Positions 23,099 through 30,571 of a DNA stretch of 51,583 nt are shown piece after piece. The stretch is from an uncultured Eubacteriales bacterium. GTDB lineage: Bacteria > Bacillota > Clostridia > Oscillospirales > Oscillospiraceae. The DNA is taken from the NCBI GenBank assembly GCA_900554275.1, contig USGS01000005.1, positions 1 through 51,583 of the forward strand, written 5' to 3'. The notes under the pieces were generated by a model, which saw only the letters and a program-made list of their open reading frames with translations, ran no database searches and had not been told where the DNA came from. How positions within the stretch are numbered: position 1 is the first letter of the stretch; every line of letters begins with the position of its first letter. The position numbers and the translations under genes are program-made.

Positions 23099-24610
23099 AT
23101 GAATAAAACTCCCACTACCCTTATCATCATGGACGGCTTCGGTCTCGCCCCGGCGGCGGCCGACAACGCCGTCTCCCTGGCCAATACCCCGGTGCTGGAT
23201 AAGCTGTTCCGGGAATACGCCCACACCACCCTGTCCGCCAGCGGACTGGACGTGGGTCTGCCCGCCGGGCAGATGGGCAACAGCGAAGTGGGCCACACCA
23301 ACATCGGCGGCGGCCGCGTGGTGTTCCAGGACCTGCCCCGCATCAGCCGCGCCATCGAGGACGGCAGCTTTTTCAAGAACGAGGCCTACAACAAGGCCAT
23401 GGACGACTGTTTGAAAAACGACAGCAGCCTGCACCTGTACGGTCTGCTGTCCGACGGCGGCGTACACTCCCACATCGAGCACCTCTTCGCCCTGCTGCAA
23501 ATGGCCAGGGACAAGGGCCTGACCAAGGTGTACGTCCACTGCTTCCTGGACGGGCGGGACGTGTCCCCCACCAGCGGCAAGGGCTTCGTGCAGGAGCTGC
23601 AGGATAAGTGCGCCCAGCTCGGCGTGGGCAGGATCGCCACGGTGATGGGCCGCTACTACGCCATGGACCGCGACAAGCGCTGGGAGCGGGTGCAGATGGC
23701 CTACGACGCCATGGTCTACGGCGAGGGCCACCACAGCAGCGACCCCGTGGCCGCCGTGGCGGAGAGCTACGCCAACGGCGTCACCGACGAGTTCGTCGAG
23801 CCGGTGGTCATCGACCCGGACGGCACCATCAGCGACAACGACAGCATCATCTTCTTCAACTACCGGCCCGACCGCGCCCGTGAGATCACCCGCGCCATCG
23901 TCGATCCGGACTTCGACGGCTTCGCCCGGGAGCTCTTCCCCACCACCTATGTGTGCAACACGGAGTACGACGCCTCCATGCCCAACGTGCTGGTGGCCTG
24001 GCCGCGCATCGCCGTAAAAAACGGCCTGGGCGAGTACCTCAGCAGCATGGGCATGACCCAGCTGCGCATCGCCGAGACGGAGAAGTACGCCCATGTCACG
24101 TTCTTCTTCAACGGCGGCGTGGAGAAGCAGTACCCCGGCGAGGACCGCGTCCTCGTCCCCTCTCCCAAGGTGGCCACCTACGACCTCCAGCCGGAGATGA
24201 GTGCCTTTGAGGTCTGCGACAAGTGCGTGGAGCGCATCGAGTCCGGTGCGTATGACGTCATCATCCTCAACTTCGCCAACTGCGACATGGTGGGCCACAC
24301 CGGCGTGCTGGAGGCCGCCGTCAAGGCCGTGGAAACCGTAGATACCTGCGTGGGCCGGGTGGTGGACGCCACGTTGAAGATGGGCGGCATCGCCATGGTC
24401 ACGGCGGACCACGGCAACGCCGAGGACATGAAGCAGCCCGACGGCAGCCCCATGACCGCCCACACCACCAACCTCGTGCCGTTTATCCTCTGCGGCGCGG
24501 GGACGGAGCTGCGGCCCGGCCGCCTGGCGGACATCGCCCCCACCATTCTGGATGTGATGGGCCTGGCCTGCCCGGAGGAGATGGACGGCAAAACGCTGAT
24601 CGTGAAATAA
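23099..24610 (+). CDS. gpmI: 2,3-bisphosphoglycerate-independent phosphoglycerate mutase
   Basis: 503 residues from the ATG at 23099, which is directly preceded by AAGGAGG; the in-frame stretch before it overlaps tpiA and is excluded. The N-terminus TLIIMDGFGL and the phosphoserine region PAGQMGNSEVGHTNIGGGR (nucleophilic Ser in GNSEVGH) belong to the alkaline-phosphatase superfamily iPGM, as do LLSDGGVHSHIEHLFAL, HCFLDGRDVSP, FNYRPDRAREITRA, NFANCDMVGHTG and VTADHGNAEDM. It uses two Mn2+ and converts 3- to 2-phosphoglycerate. Last gene of the glycolytic run, ending at a strong terminator; eno is not present. Confidence 0.98.
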   Translation: MNKTPTTLIIMDGFGLAPAAADNAVSLANTPVLDKLFREYAHTTLSASGLDVGLPAGQMGNSEVGHTNIGGGRVVFQDLPRISRAIEDGSFFKNEAYNKAMDDCLKNDSSLHLYGLLSDGGVHSHIEHLFALLQMARDKGLTKVYVHCFLDGRDVSPTSGKGFVQELQDKCAQLGVGRIATVMGRYYAMDRDKRWERVQMAYDAMVYGEGHHSSDPVAAVAESYANGVTDEFVEPVVIDPDGTISDNDSIIFFNYRPDRAREITRAIVDPDFDGFARELFPTTYVCNTEYDASMPNVLVAWPRIAVKNGLGEYLSSMGMTQLRIAETEKYAHVTFFFNGGVEKQYPGEDRVLVPSPKVATYDLQPEMSAFEVCDKCVERIESGAYDVIILNFANCDMVGHTGVLEAAVKAVETVDTCVGRVVDATLKMGGIAMVTADHGNAEDMKQPDGSPMTAHTTNLVPFILCGAGTELRPGRLADIAPTILDVMGLACPEEMDGKTLIVK

Positions 24611-24621
24611 AGCAGACACGG

Positions 24622-24655
24622 AGACTTCCCGGAGCAAGCTCCGGGAAGTCTTTCT
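24622..24655 (+). terminator. Terminator after gpmI
   Basis: A perfect 14-bp stem AGACTTCCCGGAGC / GCTCCGGGAAGTCT (24622-24635 and 24638-24651) with a minimal 2-nt apex (likely opening to a larger loop), followed by TTCTAAT. The gpsA-like ribosome site begins only a few bases later. Confidence 0.85.
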
Positions 24656-24669
24656 AATAAGGAGTATCC

Positions 24670-25632
24670 ATGAATATTTTCGTCATCGGCTGCGGCCGCT
24701 GGGGCTCGCTCATCACCTGGTATCTGGACCGCATCGGCCACCGTGTCACGCTGTACGGCCGCAAAAGCTCCCCCAAGATGCAGGCATTTCTCGCCACCCG
24801 CCAGAATGACCTGCTGACGCTGCCTCCCTCTGTGGCCCTGACCACGGAGCTGAACGACATTGAGAGCGCGGAGACGGTCATCATCTCCGTCGGCTCGCAG
24901 AGCCTGCGGTCGCTGCTTCAGGAGCCGCCGCTGCAGGCCCTGCGGAGCAAGACCGTGGTGCTGTGCATGAAGGGCCTGGAGATGGACACCGGCAAGCGCC
25001 TCAGCCAGATCGCCGGCGAGTGCCTTGATCCCTCCAACACCGTGGCCGTGTGGCTTGGCCCGGGCCACGTGCAGGAGTTCTACCGCGGCATCCCCAACTG
25101 CATGGTCATCGACAGCGAGAGGGAGGACGTGAAGCGCCGCCTGGTGCAGGCGTTTTCCAGCGACCTGATCCGCTTTTACTACGGCGGCGACATGATCGGC
25201 AACGAGGTAGGCGCGGCGGCCAAGAACGTGGTGGGCATCGCCGCCGGGTTTCTCGACGGTGTGGAGATGTCCAGCCTGAAAGGCGCGCTGATGAGCCGCG
25301 GCACCCGGGAGGTAGCCCGCCTCATCAAGGCCATGGGCGGCAGCGAGCTGTCGGCCTACGGCCTGTGCCACCTGGGCGATTACGAGGCCACCGTGTTCTC
25401 CCCCTACAGCCACAACCGCCAGTTCGGCGAGGCGTTCATCCGCCATCAGGATTTCCACCGCCTGGCGGAGGGCTATTACACCGTGGAGGCCCTGATGCTG
25501 CTGGGCCGTCAGTACGGCGTGGAGCTGCCCATCTGCCGGGCCGTGCACGACATCCTCTACGAGCACGCCGCCCCACAGGCCACGCTGCAGAGCCTGCTGC
25601 GCCGCGGCCTGCGGGCGGAGTTCGACGACTGA
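24670..25632 (+). CDS. Divergent glycerol-3-phosphate dehydrogenase [NAD(P)+] (GpsA-like)
   Basis: 320 residues with the two-domain GpsA layout. Rossmann loop MNIFVIGCGRWGSLITWYLD (residues 1-20; GpsA usually has GAGxWGTALA), CMKGLEMDTGKRLSQI, WLGPGHVQEFYRG (GpsA: GPxFAxE), catalytic Lys in NEVGAAAKNVVGIAAGFLDG, and LGDYEATVFSPYSHNRQFGE, where GpsA normally has an LGDL...SRNRxFG block. The match is clear in order but several signature residues differ, so the substrate may not be sn-glycerol-3-phosphate. ATG follows AAGGAG immediately after the gpmI terminator; it has no obvious promoter of its own, so it may depend on read-through. Confidence 0.8.
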   Translation: MNIFVIGCGRWGSLITWYLDRIGHRVTLYGRKSSPKMQAFLATRQNDLLTLPPSVALTTELNDIESAETVIISVGSQSLRSLLQEPPLQALRSKTVVLCMKGLEMDTGKRLSQIAGECLDPSNTVAVWLGPGHVQEFYRGIPNCMVIDSEREDVKRRLVQAFSSDLIRFYYGGDMIGNEVGAAAKNVVGIAAGFLDGVEMSSLKGALMSRGTREVARLIKAMGGSELSAYGLCHLGDYEATVFSPYSHNRQFGEAFIRHQDFHRLAEGYYTVEALMLLGRQYGVELPICRAVHDILYEHAAPQATLQSLLRRGLRAEFDD

Positions 25633-25670
25633 CCGCCGCTCTTTTCGTGCAGTGCGTAAGCGTTTGCTTA

Positions 25671-25699
25671 TAGACACTTTTTGCGAAATGTGGTAGAAT
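25671..25699 (+). promoter_or_regulatory. Promoter of ftsH
   Basis: TAGACA (25671-25676), 17 bases, TAGAAT (25694-25699), about 33 nt before the ftsH ATG. Confidence 0.75.
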
Positions 25700-25738
25700 A
25701 CGCCATCCAAAGGTCATACCCGAAGGAGGGTACTGTAT

Positions 25739-27559
25739 ATGAACGAGATAAAAACCCCGAAAAAACCGCTGATCTACTACTACCTCGTGGCCATGCTGGT
25801 GCTGCTGCTGTTCAACTTCCTGGCCATGCCGTGGCTGGCGGAGCATCAGATCAAGGACGTGGACTACAACACCTTCGTGTCCATGACGGAGCAGGGGCAG
25901 GTTGGCCGCGTGGAGATCCAGCAGCAGAGCAACCGTATTTTATTTACAGACAAGGACGAGAGCGCCGTCTATAAGACGGCCATCGTGCCTGACGACGGCC
26001 TGGTGCAGCGGCTGCTGGACGCGGGCGTGTCCACCACCGGCGAGGAGATCGAGCAGACGTCCCTGCTGGTGAGCATCCTGGGCTGGGTGCTGCCGCTGAT
26101 CATCTTCATTGCCATCGGCCAGCTTATCTCCCGCAATCTGATGAAGAGGATGGGCGGCGACGGCAATTCCATGATGTTCAACATGGGCAGGTCTAACGCC
26201 AAGGTCTACGTCAAGTCCGCCGAGGGCATCAAGTTTGCCGATGTGGCCGGTGAGGACGAGGCCAAGGAGAACCTGGCCGAGATCGTCAATTACCTCCACG
26301 ACCCCAGCAAGTATCAGGAGATCGGCGCGTCCATGCCCAAGGGCGTGCTGCTGGTAGGCCCTCCGGGAACGGGCAAGACCCTGCTGGCCAAGGCCGTGGC
26401 CGGCGAGGCCAACGTGCCGTTCTTCTCCATGTCCGGCTCTGAGTTCGTGGAGATGTTCGTGGGCATGGGCGCCAGCAAGGTCCGCGACCTGTTCAAGCAG
26501 GCCAAGGAGAAAGCCCCCTGCATCGTGTTCATCGACGAGATCGACGCCATCGGTCAGAAGCGCAGCGGCGGCCAGTACGGCGGCAACGACGAGCGGGAGC
26601 AGACCCTGAACCAGCTCCTCACCGAGATGGACGGCTTCGAGGGCAACACCGGCGTCATCATTCTCGCCGCCACCAACCGCCCCGAGTCCCTCGACCCGGC
26701 CCTGACCCGTCCGGGACGGTTCGACCGCCGCGTGCCGGTGGAGCTGCCCGACCTGCTGGGGCGCGAGGCCATTTTGAAGGTACACGCCAAGAAGATCAAG
26801 ATCGCCGAGGACGTGGATTTCAACAAGATCGCCCGTATGGCCTCCGGCGCGTCCGGCGCGGAGCTGGCCAACATCGTCAACGAGGCCGCCCTGCGGGCCG
26901 TCCGCGACGGCCGCCGCTTCGCCACCCAGGCCGACCTGGAGGAGAGCATCGAGGTGGTCATCGCCGGCTATCAGAAGAAGAACGCCATCATGACCGACCA
27001 CGAGAAGAAGATCGTCTCCTATCACGAGATCGGCCACGCCCTGGTGGCAGCCAGGCAGACCAACTCCGCCCCGGTGCAGAAGATCACCATCGTCCCCCGC
27101 ACCTCCGGCGCGCTGGGCTACACCATGCAGGTGGAGGAGGGCAACCACTACCTGATGACCCAGGAGGAGATGGAGAACAAGATCGCCACCCTCACCGGCG
27201 GCCGCGCCGCCGAGGAGACGGTGTTTGGCTCGATCACCACCGGCGCGTCCAACGACATCGAGCAGGCCACCAAGCTGGCCCGCGCCATGATCACCCGCTA
27301 CGGCATGAGCAAGGACTTCGACATGGTGGCCATGGAGACGGTGCAGAACCAGTACCTGGGCGGCGACACGTCCCTGGCCTGCTCTGCCGAGACCCAGACG
27401 AAGATCGACCAGCAGGTGGTGGCCCTGGTGAAGCAGCAGCACGAGAAGGCGCTGAAGATCCTCGCCGACAACCGCGCCAAGCTGGACGAGCTGGCCGCCT
27501 TCCTGTACGAGAAGGAGACCATCACCGGCGAGCAGTTCATGGACATCCTCAACAAGTGA
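25739..27559 (+). CDS. ftsH: ATP-dependent zinc metalloprotease FtsH
   Basis: 606 residues. Two membrane segments, about residues 11-30 (YYYLVAMLVLLLFNFLAMPW) and 104-124 (LLVSILGWVLPLIIFIAIGQ), bracket a short extracellular domain. The AAA module has Walker A GPPGTGKT (about 207), Walker B CIVFIDEIDAIG, pore loop and the second region of homology ILAATNRPESLDPALTRPGR. The zinc protease site is HEIGH (about 428; most FtsH have HEAGH, and the two His and the Glu are kept), with the third ligand Asp in SNDIEQATKLARAMI. It degrades membrane and short-lived cytoplasmic proteins as a hexamer. Monocistronic, AAGGAGG ribosome site. Confidence 0.98.
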   Translation: MNEIKTPKKPLIYYYLVAMLVLLLFNFLAMPWLAEHQIKDVDYNTFVSMTEQGQVGRVEIQQQSNRILFTDKDESAVYKTAIVPDDGLVQRLLDAGVSTTGEEIEQTSLLVSILGWVLPLIIFIAIGQLISRNLMKRMGGDGNSMMFNMGRSNAKVYVKSAEGIKFADVAGEDEAKENLAEIVNYLHDPSKYQEIGASMPKGVLLVGPPGTGKTLLAKAVAGEANVPFFSMSGSEFVEMFVGMGASKVRDLFKQAKEKAPCIVFIDEIDAIGQKRSGGQYGGNDEREQTLNQLLTEMDGFEGNTGVIILAATNRPESLDPALTRPGRFDRRVPVELPDLLGREAILKVHAKKIKIAEDVDFNKIARMASGASGAELANIVNEAALRAVRDGRRFATQADLEESIEVVIAGYQKKNAIMTDHEKKIVSYHEIGHALVAARQTNSAPVQKITIVPRTSGALGYTMQVEEGNHYLMTQEEMENKIATLTGGRAAEETVFGSITTGASNDIEQATKLARAMITRYGMSKDFDMVAMETVQNQYLGGDTSLACSAETQTKIDQQVVALVKQQHEKALKILADNRAKLDELAAFLYEKETITGEQFMDILNK

Positions 27560-27560
27560 A

Positions 27561-27589
27561 AAGAGGACGGCGAAGCCGTCCTCTTTTTC
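27561..27589. terminator. Bidirectional terminator between ftsH and metK
   Basis: A perfect 11-bp stem AAGAGGACGGC / GCCGTCCTCTT (27561-27571 and 27575-27585) around loop GAA; TTT follows on the plus strand and TTTTC on the minus. Confidence 0.93.
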
Positions 27590-27594
27590 TTGCT

Positions 27595-28779
<1,185 letters not shown>

Positions 28780-28812
28780 GATAATTTTCTCCTTTCATTT
28801 GGGAAACGCAAC

Positions 28813-28843
28813 AAAAAAGCGCCCTGTCGAACCGACAGAGTGC
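28813..28843 (-). terminator. Expression-platform terminator of the SAM-I riboswitch
   Basis: On the minus strand GCACTCTGTCG pairs with CGACAGGGCGC (one A-C mismatch, one G-T pair) around GTT, followed by TTTTTTG. It lies between the aptamer and metK. Confidence 0.93.
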
Positions 28844-28859
28844 TGGATGTCTTGCTTCT

Positions 28860-28953
28860 CCTCATCTTTCGATTCGTTCGTCGGATTTGGCACCTTGAAA
28901 AAACAGGTTGCCGTGGCTTCATCGGGCCGTTCCCTCCACCACTCTTGATAAGG
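28860..28953 (-). ncRNA. SAM-I (S-box) riboswitch controlling metK
   Basis: On the minus strand the S-box core is complete and in order: CCTTATCAAGAG, GGTGGAGGGA, CGGCCC, ATGAAGCC, CGGCAACC, AAGGTGCCAAATCC and the closing GATGAGG. P1 forms between CCTTATC (28947-28953) and GATGAGG (28860-28866). Ligand binding stabilises P1 and lets the downstream terminator form, switching metK off. Confidence 0.98.
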
Positions 28954-28971
28954 TATTCACTTGTACCATCA

Positions 28972-28999
28972 ATCTTAGCACATATTTTTCCGTTGTCAA
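28972..28999 (-). promoter_or_regulatory. Promoter of metK and its riboswitch leader
   Basis: On the minus strand TTGACA (28994-28999), 16 bases, TAAGAT (28972-28977) preceded by TGC as an extended -10. Confidence 0.75.
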
Positions 29000-29048
29000 T
29001 AGCTTTTTCACGGAAAGAAAAAATATACGGAAGAAATTCCGACAAGAA

Positions 29049-29077
29049 TTGACATTCTGCCCGAAGCACAGTAAAAT
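29049..29077 (+). promoter_or_regulatory. Promoter for the 27-codon small gene
   Basis: TTGACA (29049-29054), 17 bases, TAAAAT (29072-29077). The predicted start near 29084 is just before the left inverted repeat. Confidence 0.8.
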
Positions 29078-29122
29078 AGCCGCAAGAGGAGTTCTGCACA
29101 CAACGGCAGGCGGTTTAGCTCA

Positions 29123-29142
29123 CACCACCCGGAAGGGAGGTG
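29123..29142 (+). promoter_or_regulatory. Hairpin sequestering the Shine-Dalgarno of the small gene
   Basis: CACCACCC (29123-29130) pairs with GGGAGGTG (29135-29142) around a GGAA (GNRA-type) tetraloop, with one A-A mismatch. The 3' arm is the ribosome-binding site of the ORF at 29148, so translation should be restrained in the folded RNA. Confidence 0.7.
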
Positions 29143-29147
29143 ATCGG

Positions 29148-29231
29148 ATGCCTTTGACCATTACATTCCATGTATTTGGATATGTTGTGACCATTCGCGT
29201 CAAATGCGAAAACCGCCACTCGGCCAAGTGA
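29148..29231 (+). CDS. 27-residue hydrophobic small peptide, candidate type I toxin-like gene
   Basis: ATG 29148, TGA 29229-29231. The peptide begins MPLTITFHVFGYVVTIRV, a hydrophobic stretch rich in beta-branched residues, and ends in a charged tail KCENRHSAK. The ribosome site GGGAGGTG is 7 bases upstream and strong. The ORF has its own consensus promoter, and its stop codon lies inside a terminator hairpin, the compact layout of type I toxin genes. It is enclosed by inverted repeats, and an opposing promoter would make an antisense RNA across its 3' end. I do not recognise the peptide; that it is made and is toxic is inference. Confidence 0.6.
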   Translation: MPLTITFHVFGYVVTIRVKCENRHSAK

Positions 29232-29299
29232 CGGTTTTCTTGTCATTTAAGAAAGCAATAACCGGACGGAGCTAAACCGCTTGTCGCAGAACTCCTCCC
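29203..29299 (-). ncRNA. Predicted antisense RNA to the small gene
   Basis: The minus-strand promoter at 29306-29333 would start transcription near 29299 and meet the shared hairpin at 29208-29239, giving an RNA of roughly 95 nt. It would overlap the last part of the small ORF and its terminator by about 40 nt. Its 5' end carries the same GAGGAGTTCTGC and GCGGTTTAGCTC boxes as the sense RNA because of the inverted repeats. It has no convincing ORF. Confidence 0.5.
29208..29239. terminator. Shared hairpin terminator of the small gene and its antisense RNA
   Basis: GAAAACCG (29208-29215) pairs with CGGTTTTC (29232-29239), a C/A mismatch follows, then CACT/AGTG around a 6-nt loop. The A- and T-rich stem ends allow use in both directions (TTTTCTTG on plus, TTTTCGCATTT on minus). 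Confidence 0.75.
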
Positions 29300-29305
29300 A
29301 CCACC

Positions 29306-29333
29306 ATTGTATCATAGCGCCCGCTTTTGTCAA
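29306..29333 (-). promoter_or_regulatory. Antisense promoter facing the small gene
   Basis: On the minus strand TTGACA (29328-29333), 16 bases, TACAAT (29306-29311) with TGA before it as an extended -10. No protein gene lies between it and the metK promoter except the small element, so its product should be a short RNA. Confidence 0.75.
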
Positions 29334-29345
29334 GCGGGTGTTTTT
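29318..29345 (+). terminator. Backup terminator right of the small-gene element
   Basis: CGCCCGCTT (29318-29326) pairs with AAGCGGGTG (29332-29340, one G-T pair) and is followed by TTTTT. It would stop plus-strand read-through before the rhomboid-like gene, and it overlaps the antisense promoter. Confidence 0.8.
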
Positions 29346-29366
29346 CTCATTGTTCAAAAAAATGAC

Positions 29367-29395
29367 ATGACTTTTGGCCTTTTATGCGCTATACT
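29367..29395 (+). promoter_or_regulatory. Putative promoter of the rhomboid-like gene
   Basis: ATGACT (29367-29372), 17 bases, TATACT (29390-29395). A second -10-like TACAAT at 29399-29404 is nearby. Confidence 0.55.
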
Positions 29396-29440
29396 GGGTA
29401 CAATTTCTTTATACCATGTAACAACAGGAGGACCTTCCCC

Positions 29441-30313
29441 TTGAAAAAACTGTATGATGGGGTGCAGCGGTTCTGCGCGACGCATCCCCGTTTCGGCATT
29501 CCCAACCTGATGCGCGTCATCGTCGCCGGCAACGTGGCGGTGTACGTCCTCATGCTGCTGACCCAGAGCAACGACGCCAACGCGCTGAGCTTTCTGACGT
29601 TCAACCTGAACGCCCTGCTCCACGGCGAGATCTGGCGCATCGTCACCTTTGTGTTCGTGCCGGGCTACACCTCGCCGCTGAGCCTGCTCATCACCCTGTA
29701 TTTCTACTACTGGATCGGCTCGACGCTGGAGCGCCAGTGGGGCACCGCCAAGTTCAACCTCTACTACCTCAGCGGTATGCTGCTGACGGTGCTGGGCGCG
29801 GTGCTGGCCAGCCTGCTCTCCGGCAACCCCTACCTGACGGTGGCGGGCACGGGCTATGTGAACCTGTCCATGTTCTTCGCCTTCGCCTTCCTGTTCCCGG
29901 ACGCCACGGTGCTGCTGTTCTTCATCCTCCCGGTGAAGATGAAGTGGCTGGCGTATTTGGACGGCGCGCTGTTCGCCTTTGACATCATCCGGGGCATCGG
30001 CGCGCATGACTGGGCCAACGTGGTGCTGCCGGTGGTGGCGCTGCTGAACTTCGCGGTGTTCATTTGGCCGGAGGTCCACTACCTCCGCCAGCGGACGCAG
30101 TACCAGGCATCCCGTAAGACCGTGCAGTTCAGGCAGGCCCAGCAGCGGGCGCAGCAGGCACAGCAAGCGCCGTACCACCACAAGTGCGCCGTCTGCGGCC
30201 GGACGGATACGGACTACCCCGACCTCCAGTTCCGCTATTGCAGCAAGTGCGCCGGGTATCACTGCTTCTGCCAGGATCACATCTTCAACCACGTGCATTT
30301 TACAGAGGAATAA
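29441..30313 (+). CDS. Rhomboid-like membrane protein lacking the catalytic serine, with a C-terminal Cys/His motif
   Basis: 290 residues from a TTG at 29441, 9 bases after CAGGAGG; earlier in-frame codons overlap the promoter. Several membrane segments follow the rhomboid order, including ALLHGEIWRIVTFVFVPG and YYWIGSTLERQWGTAKFNLY. Where active rhomboids have GxSG this protein reads AGTGYVNLSMF (about residues 132-142), so the nucleophile is missing. After a Gln/Ala-rich linker the tail has KCAVCGRTDTDYPDL and FRYCSKCAGYHCFCQDHIF followed by NHVHF, a likely zinc-binding cluster. I recall similar proteins in many Firmicutes annotated as rhomboid proteases. Function unknown; probably a pseudoprotease. 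Confidence 0.8.
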   Translation: MKKLYDGVQRFCATHPRFGIPNLMRVIVAGNVAVYVLMLLTQSNDANALSFLTFNLNALLHGEIWRIVTFVFVPGYTSPLSLLITLYFYYWIGSTLERQWGTAKFNLYYLSGMLLTVLGAVLASLLSGNPYLTVAGTGYVNLSMFFAFAFLFPDATVLLFFILPVKMKWLAYLDGALFAFDIIRGIGAHDWANVVLPVVALLNFAVFIWPEVHYLRQRTQYQASRKTVQFRQAQQRAQQAQQAPYHHKCAVCGRTDTDYPDLQFRYCSKCAGYHCFCQDHIFNHVHFTEE

Positions 30314-30317
30314 GACG

Positions 30318-30345
30318 AAAAGGGCCGCCGGGGGGCGGCCCTTTT
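30318..30345 (+). terminator. Terminator after the rhomboid-like gene
   Basis: A perfect 12-bp stem AAAAGGGCCGCC / GGCGGCCCTTTT (30318-30329 and 30334-30345) with loop GGGG; the T-run is the end of the stem. Confidence 0.88.
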
Positions 30346-30380
30346 ACCTGCCGCTTACCCAAATCTTACATTTCCGTAAG

Positions 30381-30409
30381 TTGACAGCGAAAGCGTTATC
30401 GCGTACAAT
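30381..30409 (+). promoter_or_regulatory. Distal promoter upstream of the membrane-bound XRE regulator
   Basis: TTGACA (30381-30386), 17 bases, TACAAT (30404-30409), near consensus. CTTAC-6-GTAAG (30365-30380) abuts the -35 and may be an operator. The leader to 30572 would be about 155 nt and holds CCGGCG-CAAC-CGCCGG, a hairpin at about 30447-30462 with no clear U-run. Confidence 0.75.
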
Positions 30410-30487
30410 GAATGGGCAAAACAAATCCGAAATGTTCAAAAATACGCCGGCGCAACCGCCGGTTGACAAATCTCCACGCCGGGTTTG

Positions 30488-30516
30488 TAGACCGCAACCG
30501 CAGAAATCCGTATGAT
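30488..30516 (+). promoter_or_regulatory. Proximal promoter of the XRE-ABC exporter operon
   Basis: TAGACC (30488-30493), 17 bases, TATGAT (30511-30516). Either or both promoters may be used. Confidence 0.5.
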
Positions 30517-30571
30517 AGCACCACACAAAGCAACGCGGCGCGGCGCCGTCATACGAAAGGAGAAGCACACT

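Larger units (their letters stand above)
29086..29297. repeat. 212-bp segment bounded by nested perfect inverted repeats
   Basis: Outer repeat GAGGAGTTCTGC at 29086-29097 and its exact complement at 29286-29297; inner repeat GCGGTTTAGCTC at 29110-29121 and its exact complement at 29269-29280. Each is 12 bp and perfect; the spacing between outer and inner is 12 bp on the left and 5 bp on the right. No target-site duplication is apparent outside the ends. The segment contains the small gene and most of the predicted antisense RNA. It may be a small mobile (MITE-like) unit, an invertible segment or the paired leaders of two convergent RNAs. Confidence 0.85.

Noticed and set aside
29086..29297. 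6S RNA as an explanation of the long palindromic segment
   Set aside because: The ends could form a 6S-like stem, but the segment contains a terminator in its middle, a strong ribosome site and opposing promoters, which 6S loci lack.
30408..30515. 35-codon ORF right after the distal promoter of the membrane-bound XRE gene
   Set aside because: Its ATG overlaps the -10 and there is no Shine-Dalgarno, so it cannot be the product of that promoter.
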